From Deltaproteobacteria bacterium (GTDB lineage Bacteria; Myxococcota_A; Polyangia; Nannocystales; Nannocystaceae), in the NCBI GenBank assembly GCA_016709225.1, contig JADJEE010000012.1, forward strand, positions 2,647,501 through 2,711,500: a DNA stretch of 64,000 bases, given 5' to 3'. The notes below the pieces were generated by a model. It ran no database searches, was not told the DNA's origin, and saw nothing but the letters and a program-made list of their open reading frames with translations. The position numbers and the translations under genes are program-made. Shown here piece by piece: positions 1-11,808 of the stretch; position 1 is the first letter of the stretch; each line of letters starts with the position of its first letter.

Positions 1-96
1 GGCGTGTTCGCGGTAGAGCCCTGCCACGATCGCTTCGTGGCTGGCCGGGGGGGCCTGCGCGTCGGCGGCTCTGCGGGTCTGGCTCACGACGTACAT
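1..96 (-). CDS. N-terminus of a probable ECF sigma factor, cut by the window edge
   Basis: An open frame on the minus strand starts at an ATG (complement of 94-96) and runs off the left edge after 32 codons. The last visible residues, AGLYREHA, resemble the opening of region 2 of ECF sigma factors, where an LYREHA-type motif is common. A second possible start is the GTG three codons further in. The gene would be transcribed divergently from the lipoprotein gene beginning near 261-285, so the roughly 170 bp between them should hold both promoters. Only a short fragment is visible, so the family call is tentative. Confidence 0.45.
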   Translation of the reverse strand, partial: MYVVSQTRRAADAQAPPASHEAIVAGLYREHA

Positions 97-260
97 GCGG
101 ATCCGAGCGCGGTCCGCTGTCCAGCCAACGAGGACCGCCCGAGTTTCCTTCACCCCGGAGAAAAAAGCCGAACCGGCGGCGAGCCGCGCCGTGGCAGCCC
201 AGGAAACGTAGCGGCACGAACCGACCGGCGGCGCCAGACCCCCTACGCTGGCGCTCGACG

Positions 261-800
261 ATGCACTGGCCTGCTCCGCAGTCGATGGACCCCCGCAATG
301 CGCGCAACACGGCTGGGGGCCCGCGACACCCGCGATGGCTCCGCCTCGGCGTGCTCGGGATGCTGCTCGGTTGTGGCAGCGACCCAGCCGATGGCCCGAC
401 CCCGCGGCTCGGCGAAGCCTGCGAGCAGGACAAGACCACCCGCTGCGGCATCGATGGCGGCACCGATGCCGAGCTCGACACCGTGCTGTCGTGCGAGAAC
501 GGCAAGTGGACGCAGGCAGTGGCCTGCGGTGACGGCGAGCACTGTGCCGAGGACCCCTCGCGCGACGCGGTGTCGTGCACCGACATCAACGATCTGCACG
601 TCTACGCGCTGCTGCACGGCCCGTGCGAGGTCGCGGGCGCGCAGGCGTGTTCGTACGATCGCGACTTCTCGCTGCTGTGCGAGGGCGGCGAGTGGCAGCT
701 CGAGACCAACTGCAGCACCAACGTGCAGGCCTGCTCGCTGGTCGATGCGGGCGACGATCCCAGCTGCAGCGACGACGACGGCTGCATCGTCTGCCGCTGA
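261..800 (+). CDS. Small Cys-rich lipoprotein, unknown function
   Basis: The protein has 179 residues, or 171 if the in-frame ATG at 285 is used. A basic N-terminus is followed by a hydrophobic stretch ending LGMLLGC, a good lipobox, so it should be a lipidated envelope protein. The mature part holds more than a dozen Cys residues in a pattern of short acidic loops (CENGKW, CGDGEHC, CEGGEW), as in many secreted myxobacterial proteins with disulfide-bonded repeats. No catalytic motif is visible. It converges on the kinase gene ending at 814, only 13 bp away. Confidence 0.7.
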   Translation: MHWPAPQSMDPRNARNTAGGPRHPRWLRLGVLGMLLGCGSDPADGPTPRLGEACEQDKTTRCGIDGGTDAELDTVLSCENGKWTQAVACGDGEHCAEDPSRDAVSCTDINDLHVYALLHGPCEVAGAQACSYDRDFSLLCEGGEWQLETNCSTNVQACSLVDAGDDPSCSDDDGCIVCR

Positions 801-813
801 CGCGGGTGCACCG

Positions 814-3651
814 TCAGCGCGCCGCGAGCCATGCGTCGATGCGCGCGAGCTCGTGGTCGTAGCGGCCGCCGATGCTGCGATAGCTCGCGGCGGCTTCGCG
901 GGCGAGCGCGAGCGCCCGCGGGCGATCGTCGGCGACCACGGCCTGGGCGAGCCCGAAGCGAGCGGCGGCGACGATGGTCGCGTCGCAGCTGCGACGCTCG
1001 CAGCCCGCGACGACCTCCTCGAGCGCCGCGGCGGCCTCGCCGACGTGGCCCTGGGCCAGCAGATCGAGACCAACGTTGGTGCGCGGGTAGCTGGCATACG
1101 GGTGCTCGGGATCGAGGTCACGCCAGATCGCCAACGCTTCGCGGTGAACGGTCAGCGCCTCGTCGACGCGCCCGTGGTCGCGGTAGACCTCGCCGAGGTT
1201 GTTGAGGCTGAGCGCGAGATCGGGGTGTCGCGCGCCCAGCCGCGCGCGCTTGAGTTCGATCGAGGCCTCCAACGCCGCCTCGGCCTCCGCCAGGCGACCG
1301 AGCCGGAAGCGCACCGGGCCGAGGTTGGTCAGCGCGGTCGCATACGACGGGTGTCGCTCGCCCACCGAGTCGCGCAGCAGCTCGCTGGCGCGCAGCAGGT
1401 AGGTCTCGGCGACCGCATAGCGGCCCTGGTCGTAGGCGGCACTGCCGAGGTTGATGAGCACGGCCGCGACCGTGGGGTGGCCGGCGCCCAGCAGCTCGAC
1501 GAGCACGTCGACGCCGCGTGCGATCGCAGTCTCCGACTCGAGCAGCCGGTTCTGCCGCGCGTAGACGTTGCCGAGGTTGTTGTATGCGCTCGCGAGCTCC
1601 TGGCGTTCGCCGGAGTCGCGCGTGTCGGCGAGCATGTCGACCACGCCGAGGTAGGTGCGCTCGGCGTCGGCGTACGCGCCCGCACGGAACTGCACCGCGC
1701 CGAGGTTGTTGTGCAGCAACGCCAGCTCGCGGGCCGTGGGTGAGACCCGCTGCGTCGTGGCCCACGCGTGGCGCGACCACGCTTCGGCATCGTCGACGCG
1801 CGCGAGGTGGTAGCCGACCAGGCCGACCAGACGCGTCATGGCCGCGAGCGCGGTGCGGTCCTCGCCGTGGGCGATCGCCAACCACGCCGCGTCGCCGAGC
1901 GCTTGCTCTGCCGCGGCGTGCTCGCCCAGCATCTCGAGCACGCTGCCCTGCGCGAGCGTGGCCTCGGCGATGAGCGGCGCGAAGCCGGTCGCGCGGGCGC
2001 GCGCCTGCAGATCACCCGCGAGCGCCAGGCCATCGTCGAAGCGTCGGGCATCGCGGAGCGCGTCGACCGTGGCCAGCTCGTGGCGCAGCGCGTCGACCTG
2101 CTCGCGCAGGGTCGGATCGGCCGGCATCGCCGGCTCGCCCGCGGCGCGCTCGGCATCGAGGCAGTCGTCGAAGCGGGGCAGCCCGAAGGCGACGCTGCGG
2201 GCGCGCTCGATCGAACGCGCGTCGAGGTCTCCGAGCACCGATACGACCGCTGCGAGCGCGGCCTCGCGCTGGGCGACGCACGCCTGCATCGCGTCGGCCT
2301 GCGCGTCCGTGGCCAGGCAGGTCTGCCGTGCCGCCGCCACGCCGGCCGCTCGATGGGCGTCGAGCTCGCGCGCGACCAGCTCGAAGCTCTGTGCGGCATA
2401 GCCGACACCGGTGGCGTGCATGGCTCGCTCGACGCGATCGCGGGCATCATCGTCCCAGATCGCGCGTACGCGATCGCCGGCGCGGGCACAGGGTTCGTCG
2501 GTTGCCGCACCTGCGCGTTGCATCGCGACCATGGCGACGCTCGCGAGGGCCACCGCCGCCAGCACGCGGCGCCGCGCGGCCGTGCCCACCAGCGCCTGGA
2601 TCAGCGCGTCCATGTCGGCGAAGCGCGCGGCCGGATCGATCGCGAGCCCCCGCGCGAGTGCCCTGCGCACGCGGCCGGGCACGCGGTCACGCACGGGGCT
2701 GCCGGTCCGTGCGACGCTCAGGCGTCGCGACGGATCGCGATCGTCGAAGCGCGGCCGCGTGCCGAACAGCGCCTCGTGCAGCGCGACGCAGTAGCCGTAC
2801 TGATCGGAGCGCGCGTCGGCGGGCAGCCGACGCAGCTGCTCGGGGGCCACGTACGCGCGCGTCCCGACCAGCAGGCCGGTCGCCGTCAGCGGTGTCTCGA
2901 GCAGCGACCGCTCGGCGACCGGCTGCGGCATGCTCTCGAGGTCGCCGCGACCCAGCGCGAGCCCGAAGTCGACCACGCGCGCGACACCGTCCTCGCCGAT
3001 CAGCACGTTCTCGGGCTTGAAGTCGCGGTGCACGATGCCGGCGCGGTGGGCCGCTGCGAGGCCACGACCGGCCTGCACGAACATCGCGAGCACCTCGGCG
3101 GCGCTGCGTCGGCGCTCGCGCAGCCACGCGCCCAGCGTGCGACCGGGCACCAGCTGCATCGCGATGAAGGTCCGGCCATCGTCGCTACCGACGTCGAAGA
3201 TCGGCACCACGTACGGGTGGGACAGTCGCGCGAGCGCCTGGGCCTCGCGGGCCAGGCGAGGGCCCGCGTTGAGCGAGCGCGAGCCGGGGTGCAGCAGCTT
3301 GAGTGCGACCACGCGATCGAGCTCGCCGTCGTAGGCGCTCAGTACCACCCCCATGCCGCCGGCGCCGATGCGTTCGAGCACCACGTAGCGGCCGACGCGG
3401 GCCGGCAGCTCGCCCGCGCGTGGCGAGTGGTGGTCGTCGCCTTCGGTCGCCGTCAGCGACCCGGTGTCCTCGTCCAGCAGCCGCGCGGATGACGACGACA
3501 AGGGCCGGGTTCGACAAGCGCGTGCCCGGGCACATTCATGCGGGTCGTCGCGGCTGCCGACGCCCCCGCCGAAAGGCCGCATGGCGCCGCCCTTGCGGCG
3601 ATCGACCGCGCGGCTCCGGTGCATCGACACGTGGCGCAGCAGGGTGCCCAC
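814..3651 (-). CDS. Ser/Thr protein kinase with C-terminal TPR repeats
   Basis: This is a Hanks-type kinase of up to 945 residues. After about 90 low-confidence residues comes the domain start VGRYVVLERIGAGGMGVVL (Gly loop), then VALKLL (catalytic Lys), HRDFKPENVLI (catalytic loop) and DFGLALG (Mg loop). A hydrophobic segment (VLAAVALASVAMVAM) follows and is probably a single membrane span. The C-terminal half is a run of kinesin-light-chain-like TPR units (ALxNLGxVYxxxGRxxEAE), which usually bind protein partners. The true start may be downstream: ATG 3579 or TTG 3501 would remove an Arg-rich leader that looks non-coding. The gene is divergent from the sigma-factor gene at 3732, a pairing typical of myxobacterial kinase regulators. 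Confidence 0.9.
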   Translation of the reverse strand: MGTLLRHVSMHRSRAVDRRKGGAMRPFGGGVGSRDDPHECARARACRTRPLSSSSARLLDEDTGSLTATEGDDHHSPRAGELPARVGRYVVLERIGAGGMGVVLSAYDGELDRVVALKLLHPGSRSLNAGPRLAREAQALARLSHPYVVPIFDVGSDDGRTFIAMQLVPGRTLGAWLRERRRSAAEVLAMFVQAGRGLAAAHRAGIVHRDFKPENVLIGEDGVARVVDFGLALGRGDLESMPQPVAERSLLETPLTATGLLVGTRAYVAPEQLRRLPADARSDQYGYCVALHEALFGTRPRFDDRDPSRRLSVARTGSPVRDRVPGRVRRALARGLAIDPAARFADMDALIQALVGTAARRRVLAAVALASVAMVAMQRAGAATDEPCARAGDRVRAIWDDDARDRVERAMHATGVGYAAQSFELVARELDAHRAAGVAAARQTCLATDAQADAMQACVAQREAALAAVVSVLGDLDARSIERARSVAFGLPRFDDCLDAERAAGEPAMPADPTLREQVDALRHELATVDALRDARRFDDGLALAGDLQARARATGFAPLIAEATLAQGSVLEMLGEHAAAEQALGDAAWLAIAHGEDRTALAAMTRLVGLVGYHLARVDDAEAWSRHAWATTQRVSPTARELALLHNNLGAVQFRAGAYADAERTYLGVVDMLADTRDSGERQELASAYNNLGNVYARQNRLLESETAIARGVDVLVELLGAGHPTVAAVLINLGSAAYDQGRYAVAETYLLRASELLRDSVGERHPSYATALTNLGPVRFRLGRLAEAEAALEASIELKRARLGARHPDLALSLNNLGEVYRDHGRVDEALTVHREALAIWRDLDPEHPYASYPRTNVGLDLLAQGHVGEAAAALEEVVAGCERRSCDATIVAAARFGLAQAVVADDRPRALALAREAAASYRSIGGRYDHELARIDAWLAAR

Positions 3652-3731
3652 GACCGATCGGTGGCCGGTCGCGGGCGGCCCGCCCGGGCGAGGATTGAAT
3701 CCCGCGCGTCGCCTGGGCTACCTTTGTTTCC

Positions 3732-4652
3732 GTGGCAGAAGGCGAAGGCCTCGTGTCCGAGTTCCTCGCCGCCGCACCCGCGAGCGCGCGACCGGCATTC
3801 GAAGCCGTGGAGGATCTCGGCGAGCGACTCCAGGCGATCCTCGGCGAGGCGAAGGCGGCCCTGGGGTCGATCACGTCGAGTGACGCAGGCTTCGCCGCCC
3901 ACCTCGGCCACCTGGTGCCGGCCGACGGCAACCCCGATCTGCTCGATCGCCTGCGCGCCGCCGATCTGTACCTCGCGTACGGCTGCGCGTCGGGTGAGAC
4001 GGTCGCACTCGAGGCGTTCGAGACCGAGTTCGGCCGCGACATCGATCTCGCGATCGCGCGCTCGGGCAACGTGAACCTCGGCAAGGACGAGTTCCGCCAG
4101 CTGGTCCGCAACAAGCTGTTCGTGGCGACGCCAGGCCGTCGCCCGAAGATCGCCGACTACGCCGGGCGCGGCGATCTGCGCAGTTGGGTGCGCGTCACGG
4201 CGCTGCGCATGATCGTCGACCTGGTCCGGCACCACGCCGGCGACCGCGAGGTCTCGCTCGAGGCGGAGGCGCTCGGCGCGATCCCGGCGCCCGGCGACGA
4301 TCCCGAGCTCGACTACATCCAGCGGGTCTACAAGACCGAGTTCAAGGAGGCGCTCACCACCGCCTTCGGTCGGCTGACCGCGCGCGAGCGCAACCTCCTG
4401 CGCCACCAGGTGCTGCACGGACTCAACATCGACCAGGTCGGCGCGCTGTACCACGTGCACCGCACGACCGCGTTTCGGTGGATCGAGAAGGCTCGGCGCT
4501 CGTTGCTGCAGCACGCCCGCGACGCGCTCAAGCAGCGCCTGCTCGTCGCCAGCGGCGAGTTCATGAGCATCATGCGGGTGGTGCAGGGCGATCTCGAGGT
4601 CAGCGTGCGACGGCTGCTGGTCTCGGACATCGAGGTCGAGCCGCCCGAGTGA
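3732..4652 (+). CDS. Sigma-70 family RNA polymerase sigma factor, large ECF-like
   Basis: The protein has 306 residues from a GTG start. The central part (DYAGRGDLRSWVRVTALRMIVDLVR) fits sigma region 2. The later stretch LTARERNLLRHQVLHGLNIDQVGALYHVHRTTAFRWIEKARRSL is a region 4 helix-turn-helix. The N-terminal ~100 residues have no clear counterpart in short ECF factors, so this belongs to a larger myxobacterial sigma type. The role is promoter recognition by RNA polymerase. Its position 80 bp from a divergent kinase suggests shared control or a kinase-linked signalling route, which is an inference. Confidence 0.85.
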   Translation: MAEGEGLVSEFLAAAPASARPAFEAVEDLGERLQAILGEAKAALGSITSSDAGFAAHLGHLVPADGNPDLLDRLRAADLYLAYGCASGETVALEAFETEFGRDIDLAIARSGNVNLGKDEFRQLVRNKLFVATPGRRPKIADYAGRGDLRSWVRVTALRMIVDLVRHHAGDREVSLEAEALGAIPAPGDDPELDYIQRVYKTEFKEALTTAFGRLTARERNLLRHQVLHGLNIDQVGALYHVHRTTAFRWIEKARRSLLQHARDALKQRLLVASGEFMSIMRVVQGDLEVSVRRLLVSDIEVEPPE

Positions 4653-4666
4653 TCGCGGACGTCACG

Positions 4667-5365
4667 TTAGTGCCAGGGGGTACACGTGGCACCGCAACGC
4701 TCGCTGAGCTGGCGGTACCACGCGATCGTCTCGGCGGTGCGCGTGCCGAGGACCTTGGTGCCCCACACGATGCAGAACACCGCCTGCGTGCCCGCGTGGG
4801 TCTTGGTCCGCTGCGAGTCCTTCACCGCGTTGGCGCAGGGGCCATCGGCGTCGTAGAGGCACGGTAGCCCCGCCAGCGCGATTTCCTGGCCCGAGGCGTT
4901 GAAGACGTAGCTGGCGCCCGCCGGCGCCAGTGCGACGTGCATCGGCGTGCGCGCGCGATCGAGATCGATCACGCTGATCGGCAGCCCGCTGTGGAGCGAC
5001 ACCACGTTGCACAGATCGACCGCGAGGTTGATCGACGACAGCGTGCCGGCCTCGGCCGCGCCCACCAGGTACTCCGCCGCGGGCTTGCCGCGGCCCGAGG
5101 GCTTGTAGCCGCCGAAGCGCAGCAGCTTGCGGACGGCCTCCCGCACGCCGGCGTCGGCGGGCGCGAACGGGAGCACGTCGCTCGCGAGCGAGGCGCTCGG
5201 CGCTAACCACTGCACCAACCACGCCGGGCTCGCGGGCAGCGGCGAGGACCATCGTGCGACGAAGCCACCGGCGTCGAGCGCTGCATCGCGCGGATCCACG
5301 AGTGCACACGTCAGCGGATCGTCGGTGGGTTCGGCGGGGCTCGTCACGCCTGCGATCGATAGCAT
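4667..5365 (-). CDS. B3/B4 (PheRS beta-like) domain protein
   Basis: This is a 232-residue protein whose C-terminal two thirds match the B3/B4 domain seen in the beta chain of phenylalanyl-tRNA synthetase and in free-standing COG3382-type proteins. Conserved blocks visible are SINLAVDLCNVVSLHSGLPI, FNASGQEIALAGLPCLYDADG and ANAVKDSQRTKTHAGT. In PheRS this fold carries the editing site, and free-standing versions are thought to act on mischarged or free amino acids. No synthetase catalytic module is present. The start codon at 5365 lies about 45 bp from the divergent lipoprotein gene. Confidence 0.85.
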   Translation of the reverse strand: MLSIAGVTSPAEPTDDPLTCALVDPRDAALDAGGFVARWSSPLPASPAWLVQWLAPSASLASDVLPFAPADAGVREAVRKLLRFGGYKPSGRGKPAAEYLVGAAEAGTLSSINLAVDLCNVVSLHSGLPISVIDLDRARTPMHVALAPAGASYVFNASGQEIALAGLPCLYDADGPCANAVKDSQRTKTHAGTQAVFCIVWGTKVLGTRTAETIAWYRQLSERCGATCTPWH

Positions 5366-5409
5366 GCCGGCCGCTTCCGCGGCCGCGCCAGATCGGTCAT
5401 CATCGCGAC

Positions 5410-6015
5410 GTGTCGTCCTCCGATCTTCGCCGCCGGGTCGGCGAGTGGGGCGCTACCGTGCGAGCGGTGGTCGGTCTCGCGGTCGGCGTACTGCTGGGGT
5501 TCGCGTGCGACGACGCCGGCTTTCGCTGCAGCGACGACGATGCCTGCGTGCGCGACGGCAGCGACGGCACCTGCGAGCCGACCGGCTTCTGCAGCTTCCC
5601 CGATGCCGCGTGCGCCTCGGGGCGGCGCTACGGCGAGCGGGTCGGCTCCGGGCTCGCCCGCGAGTGCGTCGTGCCCGAAGGCACCACCGGAGATCCGGAC
5701 ACCACCGACAGCGGCACGTTGCCCGGCGTCGAGCACTATGGTCCGTGCACGGTCGCCAGCGACTGCGAAGATCCGGACGCCGTGTGCGTCACCAACGGCG
5801 TCTCGCACATGTGCGCGCCGAGCTGTGCCGCGCCGGCGTTGCCCTCGGCCGAGTGTCCGGCGCGCGTCGACGGCGAGACCGCGTCGGTCGGCTGCCTCTA
5901 CACCGACGACACCATGACCACGTTGCGCTGCTTCGTCAGCTGCGCCGAGGACGGGGACTGTCCCGCCGGCATGTCCTGCGCGCAGCCAGTCTGCACGTGG
6001 CCCGACCCCGGCTGA
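5410..6015 (+). CDS. Cys-rich secreted lipoprotein, unknown function
   Basis: The protein has about 201 residues from a GTG at 5410. GTG codons at 5458 and 5467 are alternatives that put the signal peptide directly at the N-terminus. The segment VRAVVGLAVGVLLGFAC is a signal peptide ending at a lipobox-like Cys. The mature chain has about 18 Cys in EGF-like or Dickkopf-like spacing (CTVASDCEDPDAVCV, CAEDGDCPAGMSC), which points to a disulfide-rich extracellular protein. No enzymatic motif is visible. The family is typical of Nannocystaceae but functionally unknown. Confidence 0.75.
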   Translation: MSSSDLRRRVGEWGATVRAVVGLAVGVLLGFACDDAGFRCSDDDACVRDGSDGTCEPTGFCSFPDAACASGRRYGERVGSGLARECVVPEGTTGDPDTTDSGTLPGVEHYGPCTVASDCEDPDAVCVTNGVSHMCAPSCAAPALPSAECPARVDGETASVGCLYTDDTMTTLRCFVSCAEDGDCPAGMSCAQPVCTWPDPG

Positions 6016-6100
6016 ACGCCGGCGACACGCGCGAGCCGAGGCGCCGTGGACGTCGCCGGCCGCCGCGAGGCCGTGGGGATCGGCCGCCGGCCTGTTTCGT

Positions 6101-6148
6101 GCCGATGCGCCGATGCGCCGATGCCCCGATGCCCCGATACGCCGGTGC
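6101..6148. repeat. 8-bp tandem repeat upstream of aconitase
   Basis: Six consecutive 8-bp units read GCCGATGC three times, then CCCGATGC, CCCGATAC and GCCGGTGC. The array lies in the ~250-bp gap between the lipoprotein gene and the aconitase start at 6266, where the aconitase promoter should be. Confidence 0.85.
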
Positions 6149-6265
6149 GCGTGATCGCGAGGCGAATCGTGCGTGGACGCGCACGCCGATCCTGCGGCAA
6201 GATGCGCGCGTCGAAGCGGCGGCGCGCGGCAACTTCGGGCGCTAGACCCCTTCGCGGAGCACGCC

Positions 6266-8947
<2,682 letters not shown>

Positions 8948-8961
8948 CCCTGCAGGCGACG

Positions 8962-8994
8962 ACGGCCGGCGTGGTGCGAATCACGGCCGGCCGT
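8962..8994. terminator. Hairpin between convergent genes
   Basis: A perfect 9-bp inverted repeat (ACGGCCGGC at 8962-8970 and GCCGGCCGT at 8986-8994) with a 15-nt loop sits between the stop codons of aconitase and the convergent lipoprotein gene. It is a candidate bidirectional terminator. There is no long T run. Confidence 0.55.
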
Positions 8995-9014
8995 TCGTGC
9001 GTCGGACGATCGCG

Positions 9015-10706
9015 TCAGCCGGCGGGGTTCGGATTGATCTTGCCGGTGCCGGTGCCGCCCAGGTACGCGTAGCTGTCCCAGTCGTCGTAGCCGACGATGA
9101 TCACGCCGAACGGCGTGTCGTGACCGTCGAGCACGTGCACACCGTCGGGGATCGGGATGCGGCCGACCTCGTAGCCGCTGGTGCCGATCGGTGCGAACGC
9201 TGCGTCTGCCACCGGCACGCCGTCGATGTCGAGCGTCGCACCTGCGGCCCGCGTGATCACGGCGATGTCGTTGATCCACGTGCCGGGGACCAGCACCACG
9301 TAGCGCGGCAGGAACTGTTGCACTGGGCTCAGCTGCACCGCGGCCGGGTCACCGGTCGCCGAGTACGGCGGCGGCAGGTTCTCCGAGCCGATCATGTAGC
9401 CGAGCACGTTGATGGGTTTGTCGGCGGTGACGTGGAAGTCACCCTCGTCGCCGGGCGGCCCACTCACGTAGAACTCGCGCACCTCGCCGGCGTTGATGAC
9501 GAAGGAGTTGGCGGGGATGCCGGTGAGCGCCGGCGAGGCCTCGATCTGCACCGTGGTGCCGGCCTCGGAGGCGTAGATCTGCCACAGCGTGGCTTCGGGC
9601 GCGGCGGCGTTGCGCACCGGCATGCGCGAGGCCACGAACTCGGTGCCCCACTGCCGCAGGCCCGCGAGCTGCTCCTCGAGGTGATCGCAGCAGCACACCG
9701 AGGCGGGGATGAGCGCGCACTCTTGGCCGGCGAAGACCGCGATGGGATGTTCGTCGTTGCTCTGGATGCGCGTGCCGGTCATCGAGGTGCCGAGGCTGGC
9801 GACCGCGACGTTGAGCACGTCGCCGTCCTGCATCGCCACCATGAACGGCGCGCCAGGGGCCCCCGCGGGTACGCTGCCGCCGGCGGCGGTCGCCACCGAG
9901 GGCGTGACCGTCACCGTGGTGCCGTCGCCGGTCGCGATGATGGTCGCGTAGCTGTGCTGGAAGCCACCGGAGTTGTCGACCATCGAGGTCCACGCCGTCA
10001 CCTGGTTGAGCGTGTCGAGCGACGGCACCGGGAACAGCATCGACGCATCGGAGATGTACGAGACCGAGCCGTCGACCGGGTTGAACTGGTACGCGATGAT
10101 CGGCGTGTCCGAGACCACGCGATACGAGCCGCTCGCGAACAGCTGGGTGTCGTCGGCGTGGCGATCGGGCAGCGGGAAGGTGTGCAGCCCCAGCGCAGGC
10201 ACGACCTCGGGCCCGGCGACGGTGGTCCAGGCACCGTTTTGTCGCAGCTCGATGCTGACGGTTGCGGGCGCGTCGAGCTGCACGTTGCCGACCGCAACGG
10301 CGAACTGGCTGCCCTCGACGCCGTCGTGCGAGTCCATGTCGACGGCGTAGAAGAGGCAGCCGACGGTGCTCACGCCGGCTTGGGCTTCGTCGCACGTCGC
10401 GGGGATGATGGGTGGTGCCGGGCCACCGGCATCGTTGCTCGGCACCCCGCCGATGTCGAAGCGCACGTCGTCGTCGTCACCGCCGCTGCCGTCGGAGCCG
10501 ACGCTGCCGCCCTGCGACGCGCTCGCATCGGCGCCGCTGGGCCCGTTGCCGGTACCGCCGAGCGTCGAGCCGATCGAGACCCCGCCATCGGCACCGCTGC
10601 AGCGTCCGCGGGCGCACGATTCGTCGCCGCAGCTCGCCGCACCCCAGGTCGCGGCGCACAGCCAGGCGGCGCCGATGATTTCGTTGGCTCGTCGCGAGAT
10701 CGTCAA
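9015..10706 (-). CDS. IgGFc-binding-like secreted lipoprotein
   Basis: The protein has about 563 residues from a TTG at 10706, chosen because a strong GAGGGGG ribosome-binding sequence lies just upstream and the chain then opens with a signal peptide ending AATWGAASC. After a Gly/Ser/Asp-rich linker, the body matches the IgGFc-binding N-terminal family common in myxobacteria and bacteroidetes. The hallmark CCCDHLEEQLAGLRQWGTEFV is present, together with SNDEHPIAVFAGQ-type strands. Metazoan relatives bind IgG Fc or mucins; the bacterial versions are surface proteins of unknown ligand. It converges on acnA. Confidence 0.8.
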   Translation of the reverse strand: MTISRRANEIIGAAWLCAATWGAASCGDESCARGRCSGADGGVSIGSTLGGTGNGPSGADASASQGGSVGSDGSGGDDDDVRFDIGGVPSNDAGGPAPPIIPATCDEAQAGVSTVGCLFYAVDMDSHDGVEGSQFAVAVGNVQLDAPATVSIELRQNGAWTTVAGPEVVPALGLHTFPLPDRHADDTQLFASGSYRVVSDTPIIAYQFNPVDGSVSYISDASMLFPVPSLDTLNQVTAWTSMVDNSGGFQHSYATIIATGDGTTVTVTPSVATAAGGSVPAGAPGAPFMVAMQDGDVLNVAVASLGTSMTGTRIQSNDEHPIAVFAGQECALIPASVCCCDHLEEQLAGLRQWGTEFVASRMPVRNAAAPEATLWQIYASEAGTTVQIEASPALTGIPANSFVINAGEVREFYVSGPPGDEGDFHVTADKPINVLGYMIGSENLPPPYSATGDPAAVQLSPVQQFLPRYVVLVPGTWINDIAVITRAAGATLDIDGVPVADAAFAPIGTSGYEVGRIPIPDGVHVLDGHDTPFGVIIVGYDDWDSYAYLGGTGTGKINPNPAG

Positions 10707-11060
10707 GCGCAGTCCCCCTCGTCGCTCTTGGTGAGCGATCCGTCTGGCCGTCCGCGCGGGCCGAATGCGTGCGCGAGCTGACCCCCCATCGAAAATGTTA
10801 CCTGGGATGTTCCCCCAGGCGGATCGAAGTTCCGCCGCGGGTCCGCGGGCGCTCGCGGCGAGGGCGACGAAGGTGCGACGGGCCCCGCGGTCGATCGTGC
10901 GCAGGTCGTTGCGCGGTCCGGCCTGGCGCCGTCGTCGCCCGCCGCCCCTACGGGTTTCGCCGGCAATAGCCCCGCTGACGCTGCGGTTCGCCCCCGACCC
11001 GAGGGGACGGGCTGCGCGATGTTCGTGCGGTGCGTCGAACCCCTGGGTCGCGAGGGAGCG
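10707..11060. other. Intergenic region between divergent genes, with a small hairpin
   Basis: About 354 bp separate the IgGFc-like gene (minus) and the pspA-like gene (plus). The only structure I see is a 6-bp inverted repeat CCTGGG/CCCAGG at 10801-10819 with a 7-nt loop, next to the locally AT-richer stretch GAAAATGTTA. Promoters for both genes should lie here. No open frame in the region looks coding. Confidence 0.4.
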
Positions 11061-11765
11061 ATGGGAACGCACAGCCGCTGGATGACCGTGATGCGATCGA
11101 ACATCAACGCCCGCATCGATCGCATGGAGGACCCGACCAAGATGCTCGATCAGCTGGTGCTCGACATGCGCGGGCAACTGGTCGAGGCCAAGAAGGCGGT
11201 CTGCATCGCGATCGCCGACGAGCGCAAGCTCGCGCGGATGGCCGAGCAGCACACCAGCGAGGTGCGGGTGTGGGAGAACCGGGCGATGCTGGCGCTGCGC
11301 GCAGGGGCCGAGGAGCTGGCCCGGGCGGCGCTGGTGCGCAAGCGCGAGCAGGAGGAGCTCGCGAACACCTACGCTGCACAGTGGCAGGAGCAGAAGCGAT
11401 CGGTCGACGCGCTGCGTACCGCGCTCGCGGGGCTCGAGGCGCGCATCGCCGAAGCCGCGCGGCAGCGCACCGTGCTGCAGGCCCGCGTCGCGCGGGCGCA
11501 GGCGCAGCGCACCATCGCCGCCACGTTGTCGAACATCGAGGGGGTCTCGGCGTGGAGCACCGTCGAGCGTCTCGAGGCCAAGGTCGAGCAGATCGAGGCC
11601 GATGCCGAGGCGATGTGTGAGCTCGAGTGGAGCGGCGATGCTTCGCTCGAGGCGCAGTTCCGTGCGCTCGCGGCCGGCAACGTCGACGACGAGCTGGCCG
11701 CGCTCAAGCGCAAGATGGCGCTGGCCGAGCCTGCCGCACCCAAGGCGCTGCCCGGGCGTCGCTAG
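11061..11765 (+). CDS. PspA/IM30 family membrane-stress protein
   Basis: The protein has 234 residues from an ATG preceded by an AGGGAG ribosome-binding site. The sequence is almost entirely helical and rich in Ala, Glu, Arg and Gln. It opens with the PspA-type RSNINARIDRMEDPTKMLDQLV, followed by long coiled coils (DERKLARMAEQ, KREQEELANTYAAQWQEQKRSVDAL) and a C-terminal DDELAALKRKM. PspA/IM30 proteins assemble into ESCRT-III-like rods and rings that protect the inner membrane. No pspBC or pspF partner lies nearby, so the stress input is unknown. A MITE begins 44 bp after the stop codon. Confidence 0.9.
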   Translation: MGTHSRWMTVMRSNINARIDRMEDPTKMLDQLVLDMRGQLVEAKKAVCIAIADERKLARMAEQHTSEVRVWENRAMLALRAGAEELARAALVRKREQEELANTYAAQWQEQKRSVDALRTALAGLEARIAEAARQRTVLQARVARAQAQRTIAATLSNIEGVSAWSTVERLEAKVEQIEADAEAMCELEWSGDASLEAQFRALAAGNVDDELAALKRKMALAEPAAPKALPGRR

Positions 11766-11808
11766 CAGCCCCAGCGGGGCCGAGCACGTCGATCGTCACC
11801 GCTGCTAG

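Noticed and set aside
4..1743. Long + strand open frame (579 codons) across the start of the window
   Set aside because: It overlaps the clear TPR region of the minus-strand kinase and has an Arg/Ala/Gly-rich sequence typical of antisense frames in high-G+C DNA.
8997..10781. Plus-strand open frame of 594 codons
   Set aside because: It is antisense to the IgGFc-binding-like gene. It consists of Arg/His/Gly-rich sequence without recognisable motifs.
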